Position numbers and translations under genes: made by a program
From: CAVVWJ01 sp964475685
Lineage (GTDB): Bacteria; Gemmatimonadota; Gemmatimonadetes; Gemmatimonadales; GWC2-71-9
Direction: 5' to 3'
Assembly (NCBI GenBank): GCA_964475685.1
Contig: CAYYXP010000185.1
Location: 1 to 41,485 of the forward strand
Length of the DNA stretch: 41,485 nt
The notes under the pieces: generated by a model
Database searches by the model: none
Seen by the model: only the letters and a program-made list of their open reading frames with translations
What the model was told of the DNA's origin: nothing
In this document: in pieces, positions 7,704 through 15,751 of the stretch
Layout of the letters: each line of letters opens with the position of its first letter
Position numbering within the stretch: the first letter of the stretch is position 1

Positions 7704-8758
7704 CAGGGCGCCTGCCCTATGGCCACTCCCCACGGAAGCTTGCCCACGGGGATCTTCCTGGTGACCGTCAGGTCCTTCGTGTCCACGACGGTGACGTCGT
7801 TGGAGGGGCCGTTGGCGGTATAGAGCCGCCCGCCGTCGGGTGTGAGGGCGATGCCCCACGGCCGCTGCCCCACCGCCACCGACGCGATCACCGAATCGGT
7901 CGCAGGATCGATGACCGACACGGTCCCGCCGCGCCCGTTCGAGACATACACCCGCTGACCGTCAGGCGACACGAGGACGCCCATCGGCTTGGAGTCCTGG
8001 GGCATCGGGATGACCTTGAGCGCCTTGCGCGACGCGACGTCGATCACCCACACCGTGCCGTCGACTTCGGAGGCGACGTAGGCCCGTTTGCCGTCGGGGG
8101 TGAAGTCGAGCGACCGGGGCCGCCGGCCCACCTCGATCGAGCCCAGCAGCTTTCCCGTCCTGGTGTCGATCAGGGTGACGTTGTGATCGGTCTCTCCGGT
8201 CACCCAGACGGCGTTGCCATCGGGCTGGACCCGGACGCCCTCGGGTTCCGCGCCGACTTTCACTGTCGCGCTGATACTGCCGCTTGCCACATCCACGACG
8301 GTGGCGACGCCCGCGTCTTCGTTGGAAACGAAGAGCGTCGAACCGTCCTTGCTGATGTCGAAGGTCTCGGGGTCGGAACCGCCGGGAAGGACCCGGATCA
8401 CCTTCCGGGTCGCGGCGTCCACCAGCGCGACGCCATCCTTGGTCTTGTCGGCTTTCAGCTTCTCGCATTCCCCCTCGGGCATCGTCGGGGGGCACCGGGG
8501 CGATCCGCTGAGCGCCACGAAGATCGTTCTGCCGTCGGGGGAAAGAAGAACCCCTCGCGGCCGGGTGCCGACGGGAATGCTGGCCACCACGGTGTCGGTT
8601 CGTGTGTCGATGACGCTGAGCTCCTCGGAGCCCTCGTTGGTGACGTAGGCGAGGAGGACGGGTTCCTCGGTGGGGGTGCTCGAAGCACGGGGGGCGTGAC
8701 GCTGGCATGCGACGGCGACGGCCAGCACCGCGGCGAGCCTGAGACTGTCATTTCGCAT
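7703..8758 (-). CDS. YVTN-type beta-propeller lipoprotein or secreted protein
   Basis: 351 residues. A hydrophobic N-terminus ends in VAVACQRH, a possible though imperfect lipobox. About seven YVTN/NHL-like blades follow, each of the form LSVIDTRTDTVVASIPVG.RP.GV..SPDG...FVA. Such propellers are recurrent neighbours of PQQ-dependent alcohol dehydrogenases and are probably periplasmic scaffolds or electron-transfer partners; no enzymatic residues are visible. Its start overlaps the end of the pentapeptide gene by 11 nt and its stop overlaps the JAMM-like copy 2 start, so it is an internal gene of the xox operon. Confidence 0.85.
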   Translation of the reverse strand: MRNDSLRLAAVLAVAVACQRHAPRASSTPTEEPVLLAYVTNEGSEELSVIDTRTDTVVASIPVGTRPRGVLLSPDGRTIFVALSGSPRCPPTMPEGECEKLKADKTKDGVALVDAATRKVIRVLPGGSDPETFDISKDGSTLFVSNEDAGVATVVDVASGSISATVKVGAEPEGVRVQPDGNAVWVTGETDHNVTLIDTRTGKLLGSIEVGRRPRSLDFTPDGKRAYVASEVDGTVWVIDVASRKALKVIPMPQDSKPMGVLVSPDGQRVYVSNGRGGTVSVIDPATDSVIASVAVGQRPWGIALTPDGGRLYTANGPSNDVTVVDTKDLTVTRKIPVGKLPWGVAIGQAP

Positions 8759-9584
8759 CGAAGATTGCTTTGTCCCTGTTGCGGGCCTCGTCGAGACCCT
8801 TGATGAGGGAGACCCCGGTGGCGCCCCTGAAGTCGGCCCCCTCCAGATCCGCCTTGGAAACCCTCATGCCGGTCACATCGGCCTTGGTGAGGTCTGTCTG
8901 GACCAGCTCGGCGTTGTCCAGGTTGGCGCCGGCCAGCTTGGCTCCCGAGAGATTGGCATGGGAGAAGTCTGCCTTGAACAGATTGGTGCCCGAAAAATCG
9001 GCGCCGGAGAGGTTGGCCCCGACGAAGGTGGCCCTCATGACGCCCATGGACTGGTTGCCCGGATCGGCACCCGCGTTGGCGTTGCGCACGTTCGCGCCGG
9101 ACAGGTTGGCCGCGCGGAGGTAGCCGATGATTCTCGTCTCCGAGAGGTTGGCCCCGCTCAGGTCGGCGGCTTCGATGATGGTGGCGAAGAGGCTTGCCCC
9201 CTGGAGATTGGCCCGCTGAAGGCGGGCCCGCCGGAGAACGGTGCCGTCGAGATTGGCCCCGGTAAGATCGGCGCCGGTGAGGACCGCGTCGGTAAGATCG
9301 CAGGCGAACAGGTTCGCACCCGCCATCTTCGCGTTCTCGAAGCGGGCGCCGGTGAGGTTGGCCTTCTTGAAATCGATTCCTGAGAGGTCGAGCCCGCTGA
9401 GGTCCGTCCGGGAAAGGTCGGGCGGCTCACTGCCGGTGTCCTGGGCCAGCCGGGCCTTGAGCCCGTCGAGGTCGAGGCGGACAGCGGGCGTATCGGCGGC
9501 CTGGATGGAGGGCCGGACGCCGTCCGGCCGCGCAGCTGCCGGAGCAGCCGTGGCCAGCGCCAGGGTAGCGAGGAGCGCGATCAC
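8748..9584 (-). CDS. Secreted pentapeptide-repeat protein
   Basis: 278 residues starting at GTG (9584), which overlaps the xoxG stop as GTGA. An upstream in-frame extension to 9863 reads antisense-like sequence and is discarded. A signal peptide (IALLATLALATAAPAAA) precedes roughly 45 A(N/D)LxG-type pentapeptide units from about residue 55 to 265, enough for a long right-handed quadrilateral beta-helix. One break in the array occurs near NANAGADPGNQSMG. No enzymatic domain is attached. Pentapeptide helices serve as scaffolds or mimics; a secreted copy fused transcriptionally to xoxF/xoxG suggests a periplasmic binding or scaffold role, which is inference. Confidence 0.87.
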   Translation of the reverse strand: MIALLATLALATAAPAAARPDGVRPSIQAADTPAVRLDLDGLKARLAQDTGSEPPDLSRTDLSGLDLSGIDFKKANLTGARFENAKMAGANLFACDLTDAVLTGADLTGANLDGTVLRRARLQRANLQGASLFATIIEAADLSGANLSETRIIGYLRAANLSGANVRNANAGADPGNQSMGVMRATFVGANLSGADFSGTNLFKADFSHANLSGAKLAGANLDNAELVQTDLTKADVTGMRVSKADLEGADFRGATGVSLIKGLDEARNRDKAIFDAK

Positions 9585-10021
9585 CCTTCCCGTTTCACTG
9601 CCGGCCGCCCGGGCGCCAGCTTCGCGTCGCTGCGGGCCTTTACGTAGCTGTAGATGTTGTCGATCGTCCCCATCTCCATGCCAAGGGCGCACCACGCCGG
9701 CATCCCCTTGTCGGGCCGGCCGGCGCACACCGTTACGACGAAGAGTTCCTTGGTGGGCACCGGGCCGTCCGGCTTGAGCGACACGATCAGGTGCGGCGCG
9801 AACGACGTCCCCAGCGCGTCCTCGCCGTGACAGCGGGCGCAATTGAGATTGAACTGCTTCCACCCGTCGTAGACGGGTTGAGTCACAGTGTCTCGGGGGG
9901 CCTGGTGATACTGGTCCCGAAGGTCCTGGGCCTCGGCCCGTGAGGCCGCGAACGACAGGGCCAGTACGGCGCAGGCGCCCAGCATGGCATGGCGGACAGT
10001 GACGGCAACGGTCGGACGCAT
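9581..10021 (-). CDS. xoxG: c-type cytochrome, XoxG-like electron acceptor
   Basis: 146 residues from ATG at 10021, preceded by AAAGGACC. The signal peptide ends near SRAEAQ. A single haem-binding CARCH lies at 61-65 and the probable Met ligand in KGMPAW (Met107), flanked by two Cys that could form a disulfide. The size and position directly after xoxF and xoxJ fit cytochrome cL/XoxG, the immediate electron acceptor of XoxF in the periplasm. A longer start 13 codons upstream has no advantage. A generic class I cytochrome c is the alternative. Confidence 0.82.
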   Translation of the reverse strand: MRPTVAVTVRHAMLGACAVLALSFAASRAEAQDLRDQYHQAPRDTVTQPVYDGWKQFNLNCARCHGEDALGTSFAPHLIVSLKPDGPVPTKELFVVTVCAGRPDKGMPAWCALGMEMGTIDNIYSYVKARSDAKLAPGRPAVKREG

Positions 10022-10081
10022 TCCTGGTCCTTTCGCAGGGAAATGGGAATCCGACACCACGAATCCTTCAGCTGCTCCAGG

Positions 10082-10978
10082 TCACCGGGCTACCCTCGCC
10101 GGCGGCATGGCGGCTCCCACCGCCTTGTCGCCCTCGGCCTCACCTGACGGTGGAGGATACACCGGCACGCCGTATTCCTCGAGCAAGGCGCGGATTTCCG
10201 GAGCCTTGCGGTCCAGCACTGCCTGCAGAGTATCTCTGAATTCCTTGTCGCCTCTCCGTACGGCCAGCCCCATGCTGTAGCGGAACGGCGTATCCGTCAG
10301 CGAGTCGCGGTCGGGCAGCGGCGTGAGGACCAGCGGTACGGGCGATTTCTTGGCGAAGTACCCGGCGAGCGGACCCCAGGCAATGGCGAGGTCGACGTCC
10401 TTGCTCGCGACCGCCTCGACGATGGCCTGGGGCCTGTTCCGGTCATCGAACCAGGTGCTGTACCCGGTGAGATTGCCCACCACTCCGTGCCGGCTCAGCG
10501 CCATGGCCGGCGGCGAGTTCTCGGCGTCTGACGTGTAGACGTTCACCCCGATCTTCAGCGTCTTGAGCCGGGGGTCGGCGAGCGACTGGACATCCTCGAG
10601 GCCGCTGCCCTTGCGGGCCACGAAGACGTACGCCGACCGGAAGTAGGGCCTGGTGGCGCCGGCGATGTCCAGTCCGGCGGGGGCCTCCATCGCCACGTCG
10701 CAGTACCGGCCGTTGAGAATCCGGAAGTACCCTCGCCGCACGGGATACCAGACATACTCGAGCTTGGCTCCCAGCTCCCGGGCGATCATGTCTGCCAGCT
10801 TGTTCTCGAACCCCTCGCCCTTGTCGTTCGACGAGGGCATGTTGTCCGGATCCGCGCACACCCGGATCAACCCGGGTTCCAGCGGGGCCGGGCGCTGGGC
10901 GCTCGCGGGGGCGGCCGGGAACAATCCGGCGAGTGCCGCCAGCGTGATGCACCACCGTTGCGTGAGGAGTCGAGTCAT
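10082..10978 (-). CDS. xoxJ: XoxJ-like periplasmic solute-binding-fold protein
   Basis: 298 residues from ATG at 10978 (AGGTGG ribosome-binding site; the in-frame extension to 11068 runs through hairpin DNA). The signal peptide ends at PASAQ. The body is a type-2 periplasmic binding fold with the opening IRVCADPDNMPSSN..GEGFE typical of quinoprotein-dehydrogenase-associated binding proteins, then LVFSL-type lobes and IAWGPLAGYF. In methylotrophs XoxJ/MxaJ helps maturation or activation of the dehydrogenase rather than transport, and no permease genes are present. It sits between xoxF and xoxG, separated from xoxF by 168 nt holding two strong hairpins. Confidence 0.88.
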   Translation of the reverse strand: MTRLLTQRWCITLAALAGLFPAAPASAQRPAPLEPGLIRVCADPDNMPSSNDKGEGFENKLADMIARELGAKLEYVWYPVRRGYFRILNGRYCDVAMEAPAGLDIAGATRPYFRSAYVFVARKGSGLEDVQSLADPRLKTLKIGVNVYTSDAENSPPAMALSRHGVVGNLTGYSTWFDDRNRPQAIVEAVASKDVDLAIAWGPLAGYFAKKSPVPLVLTPLPDRDSLTDTPFRYSMGLAVRRGDKEFRDTLQAVLDRKAPEIRALLEEYGVPVYPPPSGEAEGDKAVGAAMPPARVAR

Positions 10979-11045
10979 CGCCACCTGTCGTTGGCTGGGG
11001 GCTCCCCGGCCGGGTCGCGGCTCGGTCAGTGGGCCCGGGAACGCA

Positions 11046-11080
11046 CACGGCGCCGGAGCGGACAGCACCCCGGCGCCGTG
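11046..11080 (-). other. GC-rich hairpin between xoxF and xoxJ
   Basis: Perfect 11-bp inverted repeat CACGGCGCCGG/CCGGCGCCGTG with a 13-nt loop. No T-run follows in the transcription direction, so a simple intrinsic terminator is unlikely. It may stabilise the xoxF mRNA 3' end or reduce read-through into xoxJ. Confidence 0.5.
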
Positions 11081-11106
11081 CCCATTCGTAATGTACTCCC
11101 AGCGAG

Positions 11107-11127
11107 GCCGGAGGCTATACCTCCGGC
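11107..11127 (-). other. Hairpin just downstream of xoxF
   Basis: Perfect 8-bp stem GCCGGAGG/CCTCCGGC with a 5-nt loop, about 20 nt after the xoxF stop. No T-run. With the 11046-11080 hairpin it forms a double structure in the xoxF-xoxJ gap, suited to setting a higher xoxF level than for downstream genes. Confidence 0.5.
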
Positions 11128-11146
11128 TCCGCCAGGGTGGTGCGAA

Positions 11147-13030
11147 CTACTTGGCCATCATCGCGTTCTTGAGCCCGAAGACGGTCATGACGCCGCCCTG
11201 GTTGCTGAACTGGCCCGCGTCGCCGAAGGCGCCGAGCGCGCCGAGACCGGCGGTCGGATCTTCAGCGCCGATGCCCGCGGCCACGCCGATACCGGCCCAG
11301 CCGCCGATGCCCGAGTACACGGCGACATGCTGCTCGCCAGCGGGCGTAAGGTAGGTCATCGGGTTACCGATGATGCCGGACGGGGTCTTGAACTGCCAGA
11401 GGACCTTACCGGTCTTGGCATCGACGCCCTTGAGCCAGCCTTCCATGGTGCCGTAGAAGACGAGGCCGCCGGCCGTGGTGAGCGCCCCGCCATACGCTGC
11501 GAGGTTCTCCTTGATCTCCCACACCACGCTGCCCTTCATCGGATCCCAGGCGAAGAACCGGCCACGGTGGCCGCCGGGGCCCGGGAACATCCGCACGATC
11601 GCGCCGACGTACGGCTGACCGGACGTGTACTTCACCTCGACGCCCTCATAGTCCATGCAGATGTGGTTTGCCGGGACGTAGAAGAGGCCGGTGACCGGCG
11701 AGTACGCCGCCGGCTGCTGATCCTTGAAGCCGATGGCGGCCGGGCAGATGCCCTCGCCGTTCTTCTTCGAGGAGGTGCCGAACTTCGGATCCTTGACCGG
11801 AACGCCGGTGGCCACGACGCCCTCGACCGGGGTGCCGGTGCCGCCGTTCTTGGCCCAGTTGATCGGGCCGTACGCGTTGGCGACGATGACCTTGCCGTTG
11901 GTGCGGTCGACCGTGTAGCCGATGCCGTTACGGTCGAAGTGGGCGAGCAGCTTCTTGCCGCCGCTCTCGAAGAGGATGTTCTCGTTGACGCCGTCATAGT
12001 CCCACTCATCGTGCGGCGTCATCTGGTAGGCCCACTTCACCTGGCCGTTGTCCGGATTACGAGCGAACATCGTCATCGACCACTTGTTGTCGCCCGGCCG
12101 CTGGTCGGGGTTCCAGCTCCCCGGGTTGCCGACGCTGTAGTAGAAGAGGTCGAGCTCGGGGTCGTAGGAGTACCAGCCCCAAGTGGTGCCGCCGCCGATC
12201 TTCCACTCGTTGCCCTGCCACGTCGAGACACCGAGGTCCTTGCCCTTGTGCGACGGATAGTTGGCATTCGCGTCGCCGGTGATGAGGACTTCGTCGTCCG
12301 GGCCGGTGCTGTACCCGGTCCACTGGTGCGCGCCGGTGTTGGCGTCGAAGGCCGAGACCCGGCCGCGCACGCCGAACTCACCACCGGAGATGCCCGCGAT
12401 CACGACTTCCTTGCCCGACTTGGTCTTGATGTAGATCGGGGCGTTGGTCATCGTGGCGCCCTGCTTGTAGCCGGTGGCCTCGACCCCGGCGTTCGACTTA
12501 TCCGGATGCTTGGCCTTCCACAGCTCCTTGCCGGTCTTCGCGTCGAGCGCGATCAGCTCACCCTGCAGCGCCTGAATGTAGACCTTGCCGCTCGGGCTGT
12601 AGGCCGTCCCGCGGTTGACCAGGTCGCAGCACGCGATTGGAATCGCGTCGGGCGACTGGTTCGGCACGTACTTCCAGATCTGCGGCGCGCCGGCCTTTGC
12701 CAGATCAAGCGCGTACACGATGTTCGGGAAGGACGTGTTGACGTACATCACGTTGCCGATGACGAGGGGATTGCCCTCATGGCCGCGCAGCGTTCCGGTC
12801 GAGAAGGACCAGACCGGCCGCAGCTCGCCAACGTTGGCCGTCGTGATCTGCTTGAGCGGGCTGAACCGCTGCAAGCTGAAGTCACGGCCGGTCATCGTCC
12901 ATTCGCCCTCTTTGCCGTTCAGGGTCCATGCCCCCGAACGAGCCGCCTGGGCGTTGGCGGACACGGCTACGGCTACTGTCAGCCCCGCCGCGATGCCGCC
13001 AGACAGCACCTTCTGGGTAAAGCGGTTCAT
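11147..13030 (-). CDS. xoxF: XoxF lanthanide-dependent PQQ methanol dehydrogenase
   Basis: 627 residues from ATG at 13030 (GAGGTCAGTT ribosome-binding site); the longer frame from 13123 would put junk before a good signal peptide (GLTVAVAVSANAQA). An eight-bladed PQQ propeller. Key residues: adjacent Cys134-Cys135 forming the disulfide ring over PQQ, Glu218 in SGGEFGVRG, Asn302 in GNPG, catalytic Asp344, and the extra Asp346 in DEWDYDG. That second Asp marks lanthanide-using XoxF; calcium MxaF has Ala there. Oxidises methanol (possibly to formaldehyde or formate) in the periplasm, feeding XoxG. No mxaI small subunit is present. Subclade cannot be assigned by eye. Confidence 0.97.
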   Translation of the reverse strand: MNRFTQKVLSGGIAAGLTVAVAVSANAQAARSGAWTLNGKEGEWTMTGRDFSLQRFSPLKQITTANVGELRPVWSFSTGTLRGHEGNPLVIGNVMYVNTSFPNIVYALDLAKAGAPQIWKYVPNQSPDAIPIACCDLVNRGTAYSPSGKVYIQALQGELIALDAKTGKELWKAKHPDKSNAGVEATGYKQGATMTNAPIYIKTKSGKEVVIAGISGGEFGVRGRVSAFDANTGAHQWTGYSTGPDDEVLITGDANANYPSHKGKDLGVSTWQGNEWKIGGGTTWGWYSYDPELDLFYYSVGNPGSWNPDQRPGDNKWSMTMFARNPDNGQVKWAYQMTPHDEWDYDGVNENILFESGGKKLLAHFDRNGIGYTVDRTNGKVIVANAYGPINWAKNGGTGTPVEGVVATGVPVKDPKFGTSSKKNGEGICPAAIGFKDQQPAAYSPVTGLFYVPANHICMDYEGVEVKYTSGQPYVGAIVRMFPGPGGHRGRFFAWDPMKGSVVWEIKENLAAYGGALTTAGGLVFYGTMEGWLKGVDAKTGKVLWQFKTPSGIIGNPMTYLTPAGEQHVAVYSGIGGWAGIGVAAGIGAEDPTAGLGALGAFGDAGQFSNQGGVMTVFGLKNAMMAK

Positions 13031-13548
13031 AACTGACCTCAGGATGAAGGGTGGTTCTACTGCTCTACTGCATTTCGTTGTCACGGTGCTGCGAGTGCCG
13101 GAAAGAGGGACGATGAAGCTCACGGGGGACTGCGTTCAACTGTCGGCCCCCGCTCGCCGCGGGTGCCGTGGATCCAGCCGCGCACCACCGCGCCGCCGGA
13201 GCGGCGGGCCGTGCCGAAGCACGAAGCGGATGGGAGGGGACGGCTGTGCACTATGGTAACGCGCATGCCCCGCGCATTCGTGGGTTCCGTGGAGGAATTC
13301 GAAATGGAGCCAATGGTGGAAGCGAACGGGAACAAGCCCATCTCACCCCTTAGTGTCCTCGCTTGACTGCCTTGTTTCAATATAACGAACTGCGGCTGGG
13401 GAGGCGGTGAGTTCAGCGCACCGCCTGAAAGACTCTGTCGTTGCCTGGTCCGCCGGCTTGCCATGTCGGGGAGTGCGAGCGACCGGCTCCGGCGAACCCC
13501 GTTTACGCAACCGTCCAAGTTGTCACGTACGGGAGGCTTAGAGGGGCC
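13031..13548 (-). promoter_or_regulatory. Long 5' leader of xoxF (no gene seen)
   Basis: About 510 nt between the predicted xoxF start site and its ATG. I find no convincing small gene on either strand. It holds a hairpin with a 7-bp stem GGCGGTG/CACCGCC (13403-13425, 9-nt loop, no T-run) and a tandem 8-mer, two adjacent copies of GCAGTAGA on the minus strand (13056-13071), 26 nt before the ATG. A weaker promoter-like pair (TTGAAA-17-GACACT) near 13350-13380 could give a shorter leader. Confidence 0.4.
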
Positions 13549-13577
13549 AGTATACACCCTGCAAAATGAACTGTCAA
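13549..13577 (-). promoter_or_regulatory. Near-consensus sigma70 promoter for the xox operon
   Basis: Minus strand TTGACA (13572-13577), exactly 17 bp, TATACT (13549-13554). The -35 box overlaps the stop codon of the beta-RFAP synthase gene. It is the best promoter match I found in the window and points at xoxF, with a predicted start near 13542. Confidence 0.65.
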
Positions 13578-14551
13578 TCAGGCGCGGTGGCCGGCTGCTC
13601 CCGCCAGAGCCGGGCCCCCGAGTTGGCGAATCCGCCCTCGAAAACCCGCCCGTCGCTCCCGAGGGCGTTCTGGACTCGGTCGGCCAGCGTCCGCCCGGCG
13701 GTTTCCGTCGCTGCCAGGCCGTAGACCGCCGGTCCCCACGAGCTCTGACCCACCCCTGCCGCGCCCCATTCCGCCATCTTCGCGACAAGCGCCGAGGTGG
13801 GGCCGGGGGCGAAGATCCCGCCCTGTTCCGGCGCGAACCAGGCGCCCGTGATCCGCTGGACCGCAGAGAGCGCCGCCCCGAACCCGGCCAGGTCGTGCTC
13901 CACCAGGGCGGGGAGAAGCTGCATCAGCACCACGTGCGAAACCCGCTCCACCTCGGGTTCCGGAGGAGGAGGGAGCCGCCGGAACGCCGCCGCCTCCGCC
14001 TCACCACTCAATCCGGGGTCGCCGCGCGGAACCGCCACCACGCAGCGCCACGCCGCCGGAACCGGCACCCGCACCAGCAGCGGCGCGATTTCCTCCGATC
14101 CCGCCCGTCTTCCCCCCTCCACGATGAAGCCGCCGCGCGCGAATGTCCAGATGCCGATGGCCGAGCGCTCCCCCCGCGACACCGCCCGCGCCAGCTCCCC
14201 CGGGTCCTGCGGCAAGCCGTTCAGCTCCGCCAGCGCCAGGGCCACGGAGAGGCCGAGCTGCGTGCCGGACCCCAGGCCGCTGTGCGCCGGGATCGCCCGG
14301 TGGACCGTGAGCCGCGCCCCACCGGGGAGACCATGATGGGCCAGGAAGCGCCGCGCGAACTCCGCCGCCCGCCCCCCGTCCACCCCTTCGCCGGTGATCC
14401 GCTCGGCCGGTGACACCTCCAGCAGGAGCGATGGCTGCGGTACTGCGGCGCCGAGGCCGCCGAATCGCCGGCCGAGCGATCCCCGGAGGTCCAGCACGCC
14501 GAAATGGAGGCGCGCCGAGGCCTCGACGAAAACGCTATCGCGAGCGGACAT
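13574..14551 (-). CDS. mptG: Beta-ribofuranosylaminobenzene 5'-phosphate (beta-RFAP) synthase
   Basis: 325 residues of the GHMP-kinase fold. The beginning SARLHFGVLDL and the glycine-rich motif HSGLGSGTQ (90-98) are typical. The enzyme condenses p-aminobenzoate with PRPP, losing CO2 and PPi, to make the arylamine arm of H4MPT; it is the classic marker of H4MPT synthesis. The ATG overlaps the DUF447 stop by 17 nt, and the gene lies downstream of pabAB, which make its PABA substrate. It ends at the xox promoter. Confidence 0.93.
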   Translation of the reverse strand: MSARDSVFVEASARLHFGVLDLRGSLGRRFGGLGAAVPQPSLLLEVSPAERITGEGVDGGRAAEFARRFLAHHGLPGGARLTVHRAIPAHSGLGSGTQLGLSVALALAELNGLPQDPGELARAVSRGERSAIGIWTFARGGFIVEGGRRAGSEEIAPLLVRVPVPAAWRCVVAVPRGDPGLSGEAEAAAFRRLPPPPEPEVERVSHVVLMQLLPALVEHDLAGFGAALSAVQRITGAWFAPEQGGIFAPGPTSALVAKMAEWGAAGVGQSSWGPAVYGLAATETAGRTLADRVQNALGSDGRVFEGGFANSGARLWREQPATAPD

Positions 14552-15080
14552 AGTCGGTGAGCATCTCCATCGCTTCCTGCTCCCGCGGCCCCGCCGTCTT
14601 GTCCACGATCACTTGGAGCCGCGCGAATTCGTCGCGGATCTGCTCTCGCGGGAGAAGATGGGTGCGCGTGGCGAGAATGGCGGCCTCGAGGACGGCGTGC
14701 CGCGCCCGGTTGAAGCCGAGGAACTCCCGCCGCATGCCCTTGTGCCGCACCCGCGTCACGATCCGCGACCGGGGCGGGGTGGAATCGATCGATTCCGCTT
14801 CCACCTCGCGCCACGAGCAGGCCGCCTCGAGCACCGCCCCGCGGACGACCGTCGCCGGAACCCAGGGGAACTGCGGGCTCGAGATGGCGCCCTGGGCGAG
14901 GAGCATGGCGTCGTCGGTCAGGTTGACCACCGCCACGCCCGTCGCGCTGACGTTTCGGTAGGTCGTCGTCTCCAGGAAGGGCTTGAGCACGATCGTCTCC
15001 TCGCCCCACTCGACACCCATCGGCGCGAAGTTGATTCCCCCGGACGGGTCCATCGTCGTCACGATCGTCTCGATGATCAA
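14535..15080 (-). CDS. DUF447-family protein of the H4MPT cluster
   Basis: 181 residues starting at TTG (15080), which overlaps the pabA stop (TTGA). The family opening IIETIVTTMDPSGGINFAPMG begins right at this codon, so I reject the much longer frame to 15872 that covers pabA antisense-like sequence. Residues 1-100 resemble a flavin-reductase-like split barrel (VNLTDDAMLLAQGA). The C-terminal part is helical (RHAVLEAAILATR). DUF447 proteins are shared by methanogens and H4MPT-using methylotrophs; their reaction is unproved, perhaps in cofactor synthesis or reduction. Confidence 0.85.
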   Translation of the reverse strand: MIIETIVTTMDPSGGINFAPMGVEWGEETIVLKPFLETTTYRNVSATGVAVVNLTDDAMLLAQGAISSPQFPWVPATVVRGAVLEAACSWREVEAESIDSTPPRSRIVTRVRHKGMRREFLGFNRARHAVLEAAILATRTHLLPREQIRDEFARLQVIVDKTAGPREQEAMEMLTDYVRSR

Positions 15081-15751
15081 CGGACCAGCTCCGGCGGCGG
15101 AGGGTCCGAGGCCAAGGTGTTCTGGCTCGGCTCGAATGCCACCAGGGCCCCGTCGGCGGCAAGCGGCAGCGGACGCGGGGTCGCGGGGATGCCGTGCAGG
15201 AAGTGATCGATCAGGCGGTACCCGTGCTCGGTGAGGACCGACTCGGGATGGAACTGGACGCCGAACACCGGGTCGCGCGCATGCTGGACCGCCATGATCT
15301 CGCCGTCTTCCGAGGTGGCGATCACCTCGAGATCCGGAGGCACCGAGGCCGGCGCGATCACCAGCGAGTGATAGCGGGTGGCGCGAAACGGCGAGGGCAG
15401 GCCGGTGAAGAGGCCGGTCCCGCGATGATGGATCCGCGAGGTCTTCCCGTGCATCGGCCGCCCCGCCCGCACGATCTCGCCGCCGTAGGCGGCCCCGATG
15501 CACTGGTGGCCCAGGCAGACGCCGAGGACGGGGATGGTCCGCCCGGCCCGGGCCACCAGCTCGGTGGAAATCCCGGCCTCCGCGGGGGAGCAGGGCCCGG
15601 GCGAGATGATGATGTGCGACGGCGGGTCGGCCAGGATCTCGTCCACCGTCAGGGCGTCGTTCCGCCGGACGACCGGAGTCTCCCCCAGCTCGCGGACATA
15701 GCGCGCCAGGTTGTAGACGAACGAGTCGTAGTTGTCGATGAGGAGGATCAT
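15077..15751 (-). CDS. pabA: Aminodeoxychorismate synthase glutaminase component (PabA/TrpG)
   Basis: 224 residues, class I glutamine amidotransferase. Opens MILLIDNYDSFVYNL. The nucleophile elbow is GVCLGHQ with catalytic Cys, and the His-Glu pair lies in FHPES. It supplies ammonia to PabB. A C-terminal extension of about 30 residues after FLHG is unusual for TrpG/PabA. The ATG overlaps the pabB stop as ATGA. Sequence alone cannot separate PabA from TrpG; the adjacent pabB and beta-RFAP synthase support PABA for H4MPT. Confidence 0.93.
   Translation of the reverse strand: MILLIDNYDSFVYNLARYVRELGETPVVRRNDALTVDEILADPPSHIIISPGPCSPAEAGISTELVARAGRTIPVLGVCLGHQCIGAAYGGEIVRAGRPMHGKTSRIHHRGTGLFTGLPSPFRATRYHSLVIAPASVPPDLEVIATSEDGEIMAVQHARDPVFGVQFHPESVLTEHGYRLIDHFLHGIPATPRPLPLAADGALVAFEPSQNTLASDPPPPELVR

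Noticed and set aside
9585..9863. N-terminal extension of the pentapeptide protein
   Set aside because: Out-of-frame reading of xoxG; the GTG at 9584 gives a clean signal peptide and a GTGA overlap.
10958..13036. Long plus-strand ORF (692 codons) opposite xoxF
   Set aside because: Arg/Val/Asp-rich antisense frame with no family signature; xoxF on the minus strand is unmistakable.
13120..13788. 222-codon minus-strand ORF between beta-RFAP synthase and xoxF
   Set aside because: Runs in the wrong frame through the end of beta-RFAP synthase and across the predicted promoter; no ribosome-binding site or recognisable domain.
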